Source of the DNA: Dipteris shenzhenensis | Taxonomy: Eukaryota > Polypodiophyta > Polypodiopsida > Gleicheniales | DNA: 64,000 nt | NCBI GenBank assembly: GCA_047967505.1 | Contig: CM106538.1 | Reading direction: 5' to 3' (one strand) | In this document: piece by piece, positions 1 through 12,339 of the stretch | Layout: each line of letters begins with the position of its first letter | Numbering within the stretch: the stretch's first letter is position 1 | The notes under the pieces: generated by a model | Databases searched by the model: none | Told to the model about the DNA's origin: nothing | The model's input: only the letters and a program-made list of their open reading frames with translations | Program-made: the position numbers and the translations under genes

Positions 1-442
1 CACCTACAAGGCCTTTGTGTCTGCAGAGGACCTCCTCTGTTGAGTGATTGGAAAAATTTGCCCACCACACAGCTGATCATGAAGTGTACATTATAAAACA
101 TAGTAAGTAATAAACAATTAGACTCCGCATTCAAGTAGCAGCAGATGCTTGAATCCATGCAGAAGTATATAGCAGACAAAATATTCAAATATGCAGCAAT
201 GGCATGGTAGCAGAATATATACCTCGTAAGCAAGTAACATGCCCATGCCACTCCCCGCAACTCTCATGCACCTATCAATACTCTCCACACTTCCCCTCCA
301 CCGAAGGGATTTTTTTAATGACAATCTAACACTTGCCAACGTAATGATTGTCATATTGTACCATAGAAGAAGTAAAGGACATCTGTGCTATACATATGGT
401 ATTTTTGGATCTGCTCGTGGTCCAAAAGCTTACTGTAACTCA

Positions 443-3289
443 TCATAATCCCCACACTGCATGTTCGATGTACTCATCTGACATTGGCTTGATCACAGAG
501 TCCAACCGTGGCCAATACCCTACCTTTTTCAATAGCTTATTCAAACTCTTCAGCTTAAAACAGATCTCATAAATCTGTGCGTGGCTGTTGCCTCCAACAA
601 TGAACTCATGCACATTGTTGTCAACCTCAATCCAGGCCATCCCAGGTTTCTTCCATGCACCTGCACTATTTCTAAGCTCTTGAATTTTTTGAATTTCCTC
701 CCAGATTTGAGAATCTGCATAAATGTTGGACATGAGCACATACCCAGAAGCATCAACTGAATCCAACTGAAGGACTTCATTGAAGCATCGTCTTGCAAGC
801 TCAACATTGCCATATGTCTGGCAGCTGGATAGCAGAGACATCCACACAATAAAATCTGGAAAACCTGGCATACTCTGAAGGTAATCTAAAGCCTCACTCA
901 AACATCCGTTACGGCCAAGAAGATCAATCATGCAGCTATAATGCTCCACATTAGGAGCTATGCCATGGACTTTCCTCATACAATTAAAAAACCACCGTCC
1001 TTCCTCCAGTTGGCCAGCATGGCTACAAGATGCAAGAATACTGGTGAATATCACATCATCTGGCTTCAGTCCTAGGTTTTGCATGTCATCCAAACATTGA
1101 CGGGCCAGCTTGAAGTTGCCAAACTGAGCATATCCAGAAATAATTGCACCCCACGATACCACATTTTGAAATGGCAATACATCAAACACTTTGCGTGCAC
1201 TATCAAGGTCACCGCATTTGGCATACATGTCAATAATAGCATTTCCAACGTTCATGTCAGTTTCAAATCCACTTCTGATGATCTGATCATGTATGAGCCA
1301 ACCCTGCTTGATGACTCCTATGCTCCCACAAGCTTTCAAAATGCACAAAAATGTGACTTTGTCTGGGTTCATACCATCATCTTGCATCCTCACATAGAGC
1401 TCAAGAGCAGCAACACCAAGCCCCTGCTGTGCATAGCTTGCAATCATTGAAGCCCATAAAACCACATCCCGATTAGGCAATTCATCGAACACATCCCGTG
1501 CCTCCTCCAGGCACTTACATTTTGCATACAGATCAACAATACAGCTCCCAATGACTACATCCAGCTCAAGTCCGAGACTGACAATCTGTTCATGTACCAA
1601 TCTGCCCTGGCATATTGCTCCTATGCTGCTACAAGCTTTCAAGATGCACGAGAAAGTCTCTTTGCTAGGCACCATTCCCTCAGCTTGCATTTTCTGGAAC
1701 AGCCCAAGGGCACATATGCCATCTCCTTGCTGGACATACCCTGCAATAATTGAACCCCATGAAACCCTATTTCGATTGGGCAGTTTCTCAAATACTCTGT
1801 GCGCTTCTTCCAGGCTCCCACATTTGGCATACATGTCAATCAGCGTGTTCCCAATGACAGAATGTGAAGCAAATCCATTTCTACTGACCTTATCATGTAT
1901 CAACCTGCCCTGCCATATGGCTCCAATCGTGGTGCATGCTTTCAACGCACACGAAAATGTTACCTCGCTTGGTGTTGTGCCCTCTTGTTGCATTCTCTCA
2001 AAAAGTTCAAGCGCAAGACCACCATCCCCATGCATGGTGTATCCTGCAATTATTGCACCCCACGAGACAACATCTCGTTCTGATAATTCATCAAACACTT
2101 TAAATGCCTCATCCAGGCTCCCACACTTTGCATACATGTCAACAAGAGCATTTCCAATAGCAGTATCTGAATTGAATTCAGACTTGATAATCTGGTCATT
2201 TATCAGCCTGCCCTGTTCTATGGCTCTTATGCTGCCACAAGCTTTTAAGATGCACAAAAATATAGCTTTGTCTGGCTCCTTCCCCCCCTCTTGTAGTTTC
2301 TGAAAAAGACCAAGAGCAGAAAGACCATGCCCGTGCTGGGCATATCCAGCCATCATTGCACCCCAGGACACCATGGTCCGCTCTGACAATTTGTCAAACA
2401 CTCTGCGGGACTCCTGCAGCTTACCATTCTCGGCATACACATTAACTATAATATTTCCAATGACTACATCTGCATCAAGGCCAGTGCTTATGATCTGGTC
2501 ATGTATTAACCTGATCTGTTCCATAACTCCTATGTTGCCACATGCTTTCAAGATGCCCAGAAATGTTACTTTGTCCGGCTGTATGCCTTCCTGTTGCATT
2601 TTCTTATAAAGTTCAATGGCAGACAGACCTTGCCCTAGCTTGGCACATCCAGATATAATTGCACCCCATGAAACCAAACTCCGTTTTGGCAATTTGTTGA
2701 AAACTTTGTGCGCCTCTTCTAAATTCCCACATTTCGCATACATATCAACAAGGGTATTCCCAACAACCACATCCAAATCGAGTCCAGTTCTGATAATGTG
2801 GTCATGTATCAACCGGCCCTGCCCTATGGCTCCTATGCTCGCACATGCTTTCAAAATGGACAGAAATGTGACTATGTCTGGTTTTATGCTCTCCTCCTGT
2901 AATTTGTGGTATAATTCAAGTGCCCTCTCACTTCCTCCAAGCTTGGCATGCGCTGAAATAATCGCATTCCATGTATATATGGTTGGTTTTGAAATCTTTA
3001 AAAATACCTGGTTTGCTTCGTGCAAACGTCCGCATGATGCAAACAGGCGGATAAGGTGGTCTCCCAAAACTGCAATCGAATCCAATCCCGTGCCAATCAT
3101 AAGAGAATGGACCCGTAGGCTAGCCGCCAGGTCCTTCTTTTTAGTGCATCCTTGCAAAAGGCAATAAATGATATCTCTTGTTATAGGTATCCCTCGCTGG
3201 AACATAAGTTCCACAGCTTGAAGAGCCTCGTCCAGCCGTTGGTATGTACATGATTTGCTCATGTCATAAAGAGGTCCAAAAGCTCGCAT
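443..3289 (-). CDS. PLS-class pentatricopeptide repeat protein with E/E+ C-terminus, no DYW domain
   Basis: A 948-residue intronless ORF. PPR proteins bind organelle RNA one base per repeat; PLS proteins with E domains usually direct C-to-U editing in plastids or mitochondria. About seven P-L-S triplets of almost exactly 101 residues are visible, with the S-to-P signature (SWGAII-SGYA type) recurring near residues 107, 208, 309, 410, 511, 612 and 713, then an E domain and an E+ stretch starting near 883 (GMAWIEVDNN-VHEF). The protein stops about 65 residues later, where a DYW deaminase domain would normally begin; no HSE or DYW motif was found in the frames read beyond the stop. It may therefore need a DYW partner in trans. 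No clear transit peptide is seen at the N-terminus. Family assignment is firm; target RNA and organelle are unknown. Confidence 0.93.
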   Translation of the reverse strand: MRAFGPLYDMSKSCTYQRLDEALQAVELMFQRGIPITRDIIYCLLQGCTKKKDLAASLRVHSLMIGTGLDSIAVLGDHLIRLFASCGRLHEANQVFLKISKPTIYTWNAIISAHAKLGGSERALELYHKLQEESIKPDIVTFLSILKACASIGAIGQGRLIHDHIIRTGLDLDVVVGNTLVDMYAKCGNLEEAHKVFNKLPKRSLVSWGAIISGCAKLGQGLSAIELYKKMQQEGIQPDKVTFLGILKACGNIGVMEQIRLIHDQIISTGLDADVVIGNIIVNVYAENGKLQESRRVFDKLSERTMVSWGAMMAGYAQHGHGLSALGLFQKLQEGGKEPDKAIFLCILKACGSIRAIEQGRLINDQIIKSEFNSDTAIGNALVDMYAKCGSLDEAFKVFDELSERDVVSWGAIIAGYTMHGDGGLALELFERMQQEGTTPSEVTFSCALKACTTIGAIWQGRLIHDKVSRNGFASHSVIGNTLIDMYAKCGSLEEAHRVFEKLPNRNRVSWGSIIAGYVQQGDGICALGLFQKMQAEGMVPSKETFSCILKACSSIGAICQGRLVHEQIVSLGLELDVVIGSCIVDLYAKCKCLEEARDVFDELPNRDVVLWASMIASYAQQGLGVAALELYVRMQDDGMNPDKVTFLCILKACGSIGVIKQGWLIHDQIIRSGFETDMNVGNAIIDMYAKCGDLDSARKVFDVLPFQNVVSWGAIISGYAQFGNFKLARQCLDDMQNLGLKPDDVIFTSILASCSHAGQLEEGRWFFNCMRKVHGIAPNVEHYSCMIDLLGRNGCLSEALDYLQSMPGFPDFIVWMSLLSSCQTYGNVELARRCFNEVLQLDSVDASGYVLMSNIYADSQIWEEIQKIQELRNSAGAWKKPGMAWIEVDNNVHEFIVGGNSHAQIYEICFKLKSLNKLLKKVGYWPRLDSVIKPMSDEYIEHAVWGL

Positions 3290-5560
3290 ACAAAATCAGA
3301 ACACCATCTTCGCAAAATGTGCTGACACCCAACTCAGTACCCAGGCAAACCCGCTTCAACAAGCAGCCATTTTTTAGTCCAGGTGTTCAGATCCTCATGC
3401 CTGGTACTCCAAAGCAGTCATCGTAATGTGACCCACTTTCATTTCACCCAATGCCAACTCGACGAAGCATCGATGCGCAGTGCCCAGCCTACAAAGTTGG
3501 ATCTGTAGCACTATGAGAGCACACACTAGAAATGCTCTCAAAACATAATCTGGCAAGAAATCTTCTCTTGAAGCAAAGAGATCATAACTCACGTTAGTAA
3601 GCCTTCTATCCTGGAAGACCCTGCACCTTAAGAGGGTCTGCTGCTGTGCCTCTCCATCTCTGTGGCTATTTCCTTTCAATTCATAGCGTGTCTTTCGGAC
3701 ATTTCTTGCAACTTCACCGAAGTGGCTTATGGTCTTGACTTTTGTCTATGAGCGAGACATAGGGGGGAAAACATTTTAATGATAACTAGATTTACCCCAG
3801 GCTGCCTTTCCATCATGATTCCTACTATTTTATCAATTTTAAAGCGAATGAGTAAATATGGTGGACATGAGACTTGACACACAGTCCGTTAGGACTCCAT
3901 ACTCCCTCCAAATGTTAGGGATTTTGTGATGTCCATATTTTGGAAGCTTAAGTCCAACAAATATATGAATAAGGCAAGACAATAACTCTTCCTCGTTGCA
4001 ATTTATACAATATTGTCGCATGGACTAGGACCGTATGAATAAAGGTGTAGTCATCCTTCAACCTTACATCCATCTTGGATTTCATTGCTCCCTCGCATCG
4101 ATAACATGCATTAAACGAGAAGAATGTTGTAAGAATTCTGATTGAAAACAAGAAATTTTGAATGGACGAGTAATTGAAAATATCTATATTATAATATAGC
4201 ATATATAATTATTATAACCACACATAGAATGGGCAGGGAGGCGGCGTGCTTTCTTTCCCAAAGAGTTATAATCCGAGGGAATGGGCCCTTCCTAGGGTGC
4301 TAAGATAGTGCCAAGAATATTAGCCCCGAGGATAAGTCTTACGAATGTATAAGAAACTGGCATATTACGTGAATGTCAATAGTCGTAATAGTAGTCGAAC
4401 GTCAGTAAAATCACTATGAGCTACATGATAGGCAAAATTCAGATTCTCGTCATCTTTTGGTGATTTCGTTGATCTTAGAGACAATATCCCAAAAACTTGC
4501 CAATGTGAGTCTGAGAGGATCTGCATGTGTCCTTGAGCGGGATGATTCAAACATTCTCAGATCGTTCAGTAGACTCTGGACAACACTAAAAGACAACTAT
4601 CATTAGAGGAAGACCGAAGTAGAGCACATAACATTCTCACTCTCCACTTAGCCAGCGTTTACGTGCCTCTCCAAAATGGGTTTTGAACACTGTAGTAGGT
4701 CGGACTTTTAGGCTTGTGAGAGGAGAGCATAAGGTCATCGATGGTGAGGCTCTCCAAAGCTTCACATGCCAAGGCTATGCCACGCTCGCCTTCATCTCTT
4801 CAAGGCCCTTGTTACACTTATGTGCTAGCACCTGCTTAAACACAAATCCATCTTGGCTACTTGCAGCTGCTTAACACCAAATCCTAGAGGCTGGTCGGCT
4901 TCCAACAACCTCACCGCAGTGTCTCCACATGATGCACAAAGTGATAGACAGATAGATAGATGGATTAGCATATTCCCATAGAGCTCTAATCATTCAATTG
5001 TCTCGCAACCTCAAATCTATAAACAAAGAATACCGAACGCACATCGACTAAGAGAGAATCTTACTTGGAATCTTGGTTGAAGACACTGTAAGCAACCAGA
5101 CCTCTCTACTGTTGCTTGAAGACAAAGACACTGTTGACAATCATGTGTTGGCTACGAATTATATAGATTTATATCTATGCTTTTCTCCCATCCTTTTGAC
5201 AAAAGCTTAACTATGCTTTTGCACCTTGCTTTTCACACTATTAGATTTGCTTGAAATCAATGCCCATTATTGTGACAAGTGGCTCAAGGAGAGCTCAAAA
5301 ACCTTAAACGTCCCCCTAGGTTGCCTGTGGCGGTATTGATGGGGTTATAATGATATTTTTGAGAATGCCCTTAAATAAGGGAGCAGCTTTTGGGCATTTG
5401 CCCATTTGAGGTAGTTGCGCACATCCGATTCTCTCATGAAGATGACCTCTGTAACCTATCACTGTAAGCAATACACAGTTGTGCTCCTTGTAGATGGCAA
5501 TGTTTGTGTGTGGGTATGTGAGTGGGAAAACATAAATAAACAATAGTGTACAACTGCATA
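3290..5560. other. Upstream region of the PPR gene and spacer, no gene recognised
   Basis: The first few hundred bases should hold the PPR promoter and 5' leader on the minus strand, but I could not identify a TATA box or start site. Small open frames here match no family I know and are probably chance. Confidence 0.4.
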
Positions 5561-5562
5561 TG

Positions 5563-5845
5563 GGCACTGCCTCCTAGTATAGTGACTAGTATAGTGATAA
5601 AGCAAGCACTTTTGGATGCAAAAGAGAAAGCAAAAGATTTTCTAAAGGGCGTTGGGTTATTAAAAGGAGATTTTTGCAAGATGATCTCCACACATGACAA
5701 TTTGAAACATACGGGCACTGCCTCCTAGTATAGTGATAACACAAGCACTTTTGGATGCAAAAGAGAAAGCAAAAGATTTTTTTAAGGGCATTGGGTTATT
5801 AAATTGTAAGATGATCTCCACACATGATAATTTGAAACACGTGAC
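5563..5845 (+). repeat. Two-copy tandem duplication, about 130-150 bp unit
   Basis: The first copy begins near 5563 (GGGCACTGCCTCCTAGTATA) and the second near 5713 with the same words. Both run through a stretch containing GCACTTTTGGATGCAAAAG and end at TGATCTCCACACATGA-AATTTGAAACA. The second copy lacks short blocks of the first. It explains the similar open frames on both strands. Confidence 0.85.
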
Positions 5846-5899
5846 TTGATTTTTTTTAAGTACAAATGGAAATTCACAAAGGAGTTTCAAAAATAAAAA

Positions 5900-7460
5900 A
5901 TCTCATTAGTGATAATTCACCAGTCATCGTAACGTGATTAACCTAAGTTAATGGCCCTATGAAATAATTAAGCTAAGTGTTAATCTCCTCTCCCAAAAAT
6001 AATTTCTCCCTCTCCTACAATCTCCCTCCCCCTTTCCAACGATCTGCCTCCCCCTTGCTTGCCATTTCCTTTCACGAGCCCTCTCTCTCCCTCTCCCTAT
6101 GTTCCACTTTGATAATGTATAAAGAGAAAGTTCAAATGGATCCCTTGATTCAATTTACTTGTTAAGCCGAGCTACAATTCACCGTGCCAAAAGAGCTAAC
6201 ACCTTCGCCCAATGAAACATTTGTTATAGAATTTCTAAAGGAGTCTCTCAAAGTCTTATTCATGAAAATTATAACTTTAACAAAAAGCTATCTCTGGTAT
6301 AGCTCGCTATCTCTCCATGTGACTCGTAAACTTGTCCATGATGCATTGATTTTAAAAACATACTCTAACTCGATAAAATTTCATCATGAGGATCACTTGC
6401 TTGAATAGAATTTTTCATTGACCACCTGAATGAGAGGCTACGGTTATCTCGATTCTAAATTGTGCCATCTGGTCTACAATTCACCATGCCAAGAGAGAGG
6501 ATGTCTTAGATGAAACAATCGTTGTAGAAGTCTCTAAAGTCTCCTCCAATTAGTTTGTGAATATATACTTTCTTCAACAATAACTTGCCACCTTTAACAA
6601 AAGTAATAAATCTCCTTGTGTAACTCATAAAGTTTTCCACAGTGCATTGATAGGAAAATGCTCCCTTAAAATATTGATTGCACTCTTGGTCTCTAAGGGT
6701 AGGCAATGCTCTTGCTCTTGAGGATTGCTTGCTCAAACAACAATTCTGGTTAGGCATCCCACTTGGTGTGAAATCCCCCACAATCTCAAATGCATCCATT
6801 ACTTTAAGTGTTCATAGATGCTATGCAAATAATAACTATACTACAAGCATGACATAAAGTTCGTAGTGTTTACTTAAAACCACACTCAAGTTTTTAAGTA
6901 TGCAATGTGATCTTTTTTATCTACTTGTACTATAATTCTTCTTTGCACCTCAAAATCCCTCCATATTCCTTTGAGCAATGGCTTTTATGATGTTATAGGA
7001 GATCGTATCATAAGTGCCATTCAAACTAAAAACGAATATTTCAAGGGATTGTTTCTTTAGCAATGTACTATGGAACAATTTTACGTGAGAAGATTGCTTC
7101 CTTTCATTGTGGCAAACCTTCTTTCTTTTCCTCCAAAATTAGATTTATTTACTGCTAGGTGGTAAGCCTAAGAAAAGAGACTAATATTATTAAATTGTGG
7201 CTAAAAATACAAGGATGGTGAATTGCCCTGTCCTACACTAGCATGATGATAGTACTCATTACATTTAGATGGGATCCCCTTCAAACGAAAAGAGGCTATC
7301 ACTTTACCCTTTCCTTTGACTAACATAGCTACATCCCAAACCAATACTATAGTAAGAGCCCGGATGGCTTCAACACAATAACCATATCCCAATTCTTACC
7401 TAAAACATGATTATTGCAAACTAACTAGCTCACATATAAGACACGGCCCCCTAGGAGCAG
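5900..7460. other. AT-rich spacer, nothing recognised
   Basis: Only short open frames and poly-T/poly-A interruptions are seen; no domain, LTR or repeat was recognised. Confidence 0.4.
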
Positions 7461-8330
7461 CTAGATAAACAATAGAATGGATGAGAATCCTTTAGGCACC
7501 CCCACTAATATGGACCTCCAATTCTTCTTCAAGTTAAGGCCATGCATCATGCCAACAACCCTAATTTCTCTCTCAATTCCAACCCATACCACCCTCACCA
7601 CTTCACATTTCCAAAAAAGGCGGAATAAGTCCTCCCTGGTCAGCTTGCATATAGGGCACACCTCACATCAATGTTTAACCATTTTTCGACGCTCGATCTC
7701 ATTAAAGGAGCTTCAACATCCCCTCCAAATATTGGAGGAGTGCTTTTTCCACACCACTTGGAGCTCCTATGTATACTCCACTCATTGTTCAATATCTCAC
7801 TTGTTGATTACTTGCCCAGTAAGCAACCATAGATTGCCTTGATCAAGCACTTGGCTAGATTTTCCATTTTCCATTGTCTCACTCTCTAGGAGTCATTCAA
7901 ACTGGTGAGATTGTCGAGCCGAGTCTACCACTTCACACGAGTCCTTTCTACTTTATAGACCCATAGCTCTAATTGAATCCATAACCACCATAGATGTTCA
8001 ATTGTGGTGTAAAAATTGCTCTACCATAAGTTTTCCCACAAGTTAGCATCCCCTCTAAGACCTAATCTCTCCATTGTAGAGAGCCTGCCATTAACTTCTA
8101 GGCAGCTACCAAACTAAACATCAAATTCAACCCCTTCATCTTCAATGGGAAAAACAAAAATAGCTTAACATACCATGATAATTAATTTCATACACTAATC
8201 ACCTTGACCACCCCCATTTTACTAAGCCAACTGGCAATTTCAAGCCATGGATCTCAAACATTCATCAATCTAGGTACCCATTTACCTTAACAGGGCCCAT
8301 ATATCAAGCGATGAGGAAAATTGAAATCAC
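7461..8330 (-). pseudogene. Decayed LINE relic (zf-RVT-like C-terminal region)
   Basis: On the minus strand the short frame ending at 7461 reads CPICKLTREDLF-RLFWKCEVVRVVW, the Cys-rich zf-RVT signature found after the reverse transcriptase of plant L1-type LINEs. Further upstream on the same strand the sequence keeps LINE-like wording but is full of stops. It is a fossil with no coding capacity left. The left part of the assignment is good; the right edge is approximate. Confidence 0.5.
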
Positions 8331-8699
8331 CCCTAGAATCTCCAGTTGGTTGATGCACCTGCATACTTAGAGTTGCTTTTGAGTCATGATGTTGCCTTCC
8401 ACTCATTAGACTACTTACATATTGAAGAGAGATGTAGAAGATAGTGTGCACCTTGCCCAATGTTAGTGGCTACAAGGTTTGGATCTTTTGGATATTGGAT
8501 TCCCCTCGCAATCCATTAGATGAGATGATTGGTCATGTCATCCAAGGATCTAAGGAATTGCAGAAACCACTATTGCAATCAATTGAAAGCTATTTCTCTA
8601 ATAAAAAAGGAATGAAACTCGATAAGAATTATTCCCCCCAAGTTTTAGTAGTGGAATTTATTATTTTCATGTCTTCTTTCAACTAATATACTAAGAATT

Positions 8700-9120
8700 T
8701 AAAAATTATTTTCTCTCAAATTATATTTAAAGAAGAAACACTTGATTTGATAAGATTGAATAATTTAATGCTCGTGAAATTTAATAAGCCCAATCTTAGA
8801 TCTTTCGCATTGTTATATTTTTTTCATTGTTTTGAAACATCTTTTTGATAGAGTAATACTACTATGCAAGTGCATGTCAAAGGCTTTATATTCATCGTGT
8901 TGGCTCTTTCCCACGGCTTCCATGGGAAGAGCATGGTATTCTCAATATGCAGGGTTCTTAGGCTTTTTGTCACCTATAAATATATCAGTGTCGTCATTTG
9001 TAGTATAAGTGTAGCTTAGGACCTCGGGTCATATTTCAATAAGAGACGTAGGCTTAAGTGTGGTAAGCAAACATAGTGCCAGCATGTGTGAAAGGATCAT
9101 GCATCATCATGATTGGGGTA
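8700..9120. other. Spacer, nothing recognised
   Basis: AT-rich, with no frame, repeat or motif that I can support. Confidence 0.4.
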
Positions 9121-9197
9121 ATGATGTATTTTGCCTTCATCGGGGGTTGAAGGGTTTAGCAAGAGTTTAAGGGTTAGAGGGAGCTTTACGGTTCAAA

Positions 9198-9276
9198 AGG
9201 AAGTTCCAAGGTTTACAAGGAGGTTCCAAGGTTTAGAAGAGGTTCAAGGTTCAGAAGGAGGATCCAAGGTTCAAGG
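9198..9276 (+). repeat. About four copies of a 20-bp minisatellite
   Basis: Imperfect units of the form AAGGAGGTTCCAAGGTTTAG follow one another, grading into the purine-rich block to the right. Confidence 0.7.
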
Positions 9277-9354
9277 TAGAGTACATGGCGGAGAACTCGT
9301 CTTCCTTGTAGATCATGGAGGTTAAGGGTTGAGGGACTAAGGGTTTAGGGGGAG

Positions 9355-9595
9355 CATAGGAGTGGAAGAGGAAGAAGGTGTAAGAGTAGGAGGGAGGAGG
9401 AGAGGGTGGAGAAGGGAGGAGGAGGAGGGAGGAGAGGGAGGAGGAGGAGAGGGGGGGAGGAGAAGGAGGAGAAGGGAGGAGGAGAGTTAGCAGAACGAAG
9501 GGAAGAGAAGGGAGGAGAGGAGGAGGAGGGAGGAGGAGAGGGAGAGGATGGGTTGCAAGGTTGGAGGAGAGGGGAGGAGGAGTTACAAGGTTAGA
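9355..9595 (+). repeat. GGA/GAA-rich low-complexity purine tract
   Basis: Almost uninterrupted purines on the plus strand (GGAGGAGGAGGGAGGAGAGG type). Glu/Gly-rich and Pro/Ser/Leu-rich open frames on the two strands here are products of composition, not genes. Confidence 0.9.
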
Positions 9596-9744
9596 ACATG
9601 CTTTTGGACGTGGAGTGCAAGGAAGCATGGACACTTGGAGACAATTGCTTGGAATACCAAAGTAGAACTCAACACAATGCCCCAAAGAGTGTGGGCTTCA
9701 TTCCGTTATGGGGTATTTATACAAGTTGGAGAGCTTCTCTCTCT

Positions 9745-10062
9745 ACATGTAGGAATTGTAAGACATTCTCTCGATATATGTAGAACTTGCATGTAGGAGT
9801 TGCATGTAGAACTTGCATGTAGAACATGCATGTAGGGATTGCATGTAGGAGTTGCATGTTGCCCTCATGTTGCATGTAGAAATTGCATGTAGGAATCGTA
9901 TGTAGAACTTGCATGTAGAACATGCAAGTAGGAGTTGCATGTAGGAATCGTATGTAGAACATGCAAGTAGGAGTCGCATGTAGGACTTACATGTAGGAAT
10001 CGTATGTAGAACATGCATGTAGAACATGCAAGTAGGAGTTGCATGTAGGACTTGCATGTTGA
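9745..10062 (+). repeat. 13-bp minisatellite array
   Basis: More than twenty units of about 13 bp, consensus like ATGTAGGAGTTGC or ATGTAGAACTTGC, with variant third-to-last positions. Because the period is not a multiple of three but lacks stops in several frames, it creates repetitive minus-strand frames of up to 104 codons that should not be taken as proteins. Confidence 0.9.
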
Positions 10063-10370
10063 GGATTCCTAAGAGAGACTATTCCTAGCATTATGCAAGT
10101 ACAAGCGGAGCTTTGCCGCTTCTCTACACACACATTCTGTGCTACCTAAGTCCATGTTGGCACTTAGACAACATATCCGCGGATCCATTTTATTACCCAT
10201 CCTCGGGTTATGGCTTATTGTGATCGTGGAATTGGGATGCCATGCGCGTAACCCAGTGGTGGCTATGAAACTTCTGGCATGCTAGTCAATCCTGCTATAA
10301 AGCCTTAGCAATATATAATTTTTGCTTTGTTTTCAAGAAGCTTGTATCCACCATTTGTTCAAACTGAGAT

Positions 10371-11580
10371 ATGTGGCTTGCTTCTAAGAAGATTTCTTTG
10401 ATAGAGTTGGCTCATAGTCTGACCATTGATCCATTCATTAGGATTGAAATTGAGTGGAGGCAAATGGTGGTCAACGTGGCTAGGTCCTCCAGAATGTATT
10501 CCAATGTTTTGCTGAAGATAGCACTTTGGCTAAGGATGCGGTCAATGTTCCCGATTCTCATGCCATTGAAGTGCTTGGATCAATGTGCCTTGAATGTTTC
10601 ATTCTACACCAAAGTATGGCTCGATCATTGGCCAATTGATGGTGCAATTCTCACCCAAAGTGTGTATGTTGGCCTCCCATATGTGACGTCGTGGAATTGC
10701 AAAGAGGTTGGGATGGGTTCTGAGACATGGAGGTGCCTGCACGTACTCTTTTAAGAAAATTACATCAAGGAGTTTGGAGCGGCAACAATAAGGTTGGGGA
10801 TCCAATTTGCTGACCCAAGCTTCACTAATTTGATGTTGACGAAGGTTGGTAGGGAAGTTGTCCAAGGTCCTGTCTAAGGTCCATCCACCTCGAGTTTTCA
10901 TATTAGGATATTTGCTCCAAAAATCCTTGATGGGGTTACTAGGAAGTGGTATCGCATCAAAATCATACCAATAATTGGAATTTGGCATGGGAGTACGAAT
11001 TGGATTATCTGGATCTTGATATTCAAAATCAAATATTGGGTCATTTTTTGCTGATGGCAGCACAAGTAGGTCGGAGGCGATGGCGAGGCAAGAAGAGAAT
11101 CTAGGGACGACATGGGGAATAAATATGGAAGAGTGTTAGTTGTGGGAGGGGAATCAGAGGGGAGGGAGGGAAGAACTGAGAAAATGGTTTGAGCAGGTTG
11201 GTAATCCTTGAGGGTAGGATTAGCAAGGGAAGGGGGGCAGGTTCTTGTGGTACTATGGGCTTTTGACTTGACAGGAGAACTAGGTCTAGGCAACACTACA
11301 GGTGCTACGCTTGGTACAATGACTTCTGATGGTGCTCACATGGGCATGGAGGAAGGTTCTTGTGTAACTACCCCACTTTTAGGGGTCAGTTCTTTTGTTG
11401 CTCCCTTGATGAGCTTGAAGACTTTCTCCTTGAGTTGTACTATACATGGGATCGTGATACTCCTTGGGCTCTCAAAATGGTCCATCGCATTGGGTTTGAG
11501 GGTAGGTTCTTGTGGGATTGCCTCAAGAGTTGATGCAGGTCCTTGTGTTACTACCTTACAAATTCCAGTGGTGTGAGTTT
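10371..11580 (-). pseudogene. Unidentified decayed coding relic
   Basis: The minus strand carries protein-like frames in two adjoining stretches (10599-11063 and 10898-11296). They continue with frameshifts into 11300-11570, where a Pro/Ser/Thr-rich stretch contains repeated VVTQ(E/G)P motifs. The 10599-11063 part has a balanced amino-acid composition (for example YWYDFDAIPLP) and ends at a stop. I do not recognise the family. Frame breaks argue for a dead gene or transposon ORF rather than a working gene. Confidence 0.35.
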
Positions 11581-11659
11581 GTGTATTCTGTGTTGTTAGA
11601 AGCTTTAGGACCCGAACATATCGCTCACCTAGATTGATACTCTAGATGACCAAAGTATT

Positions 11660-11990
11660 GATTCATAGTTGAGCACCTCTTTTTTAGACATATTGATATC
11701 CCCCAAGCAATGAGATCCAAATCCTTGCGTCATGAGGTGACCAATTCACACCACCCCACTGATTTAGCCATCCTAGCATGCTAAGTTAGTGCCCTATTTG
11801 ATGCAATCACCCTGACAAGTGCCAATGTTTTTTTAGGGTTGTGGAACACTTTATTAGATGTATTCATACCCCCCAAGCACTGAGATTCAAATAATTGCAT
11901 CATGTGGTGGCCAATACACATCCCCCACTGACTTAGCTAGCCCAGCGTCTTAACAAGCTAAGTCAACATCCTATCTAGATGGAAGCCCTC
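11660..11990 (+). repeat. Two-copy direct repeat, about 185 bp period
   Basis: A block with ATCCCCCAAGCAATGAGAT, then GTGACCAATTCACA-C, then CCACTGATTTAGC recurs from about 11847 with about 80% identity by eye. It holds no coding frame. Confidence 0.75.
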
Positions 11991-12339
11991 CTAAAGGATG
12001 TTTCATCCAAGGTGGTATGACCTGGGGCATCCCTAACTGTGCAATTCATATGATGACATCATATGAACATTTTGGGCTCCATTCTATCCCAATGCCCTAC
12101 GATGCAAAGTTAACAGCCTGATAGGCTATTCTTGTGCATGACTTGTTTTTTATTTTGCTTTATCTATTGTTGACTTGAACTTATGTACTTACTTCCAGTG
12201 GCAAGTCTAGCTTGTCACACTTGAGTAGGGAGTAATTAGGAGAGGGCAATGGGTTTCCTTGAGCCAAGCTAGGTTAGCTACCATCCGATTATGTGTTGAG
12301 GACCCTAGGTTGTACCAATATCTGAAAGTTAAGTGCTAA

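Noticed and set aside
1551-2303. 250-codon plus-strand frame opposite the PPR gene
   Set aside because: It is a shadow of the PPR repeats; it has no recognisable domain and its periodicity follows the 303-bp repeat.
9251-9685. Pro/Ser/Leu-rich 144-residue minus-strand protein
   Set aside because: It is the reverse translation of a GGA-rich purine tract; composition alone explains the open frame.
9743-10057. Cys/Met/His-rich repetitive protein
   Set aside because: Product of the 13-bp minisatellite read through; the same array is open in more than one frame.
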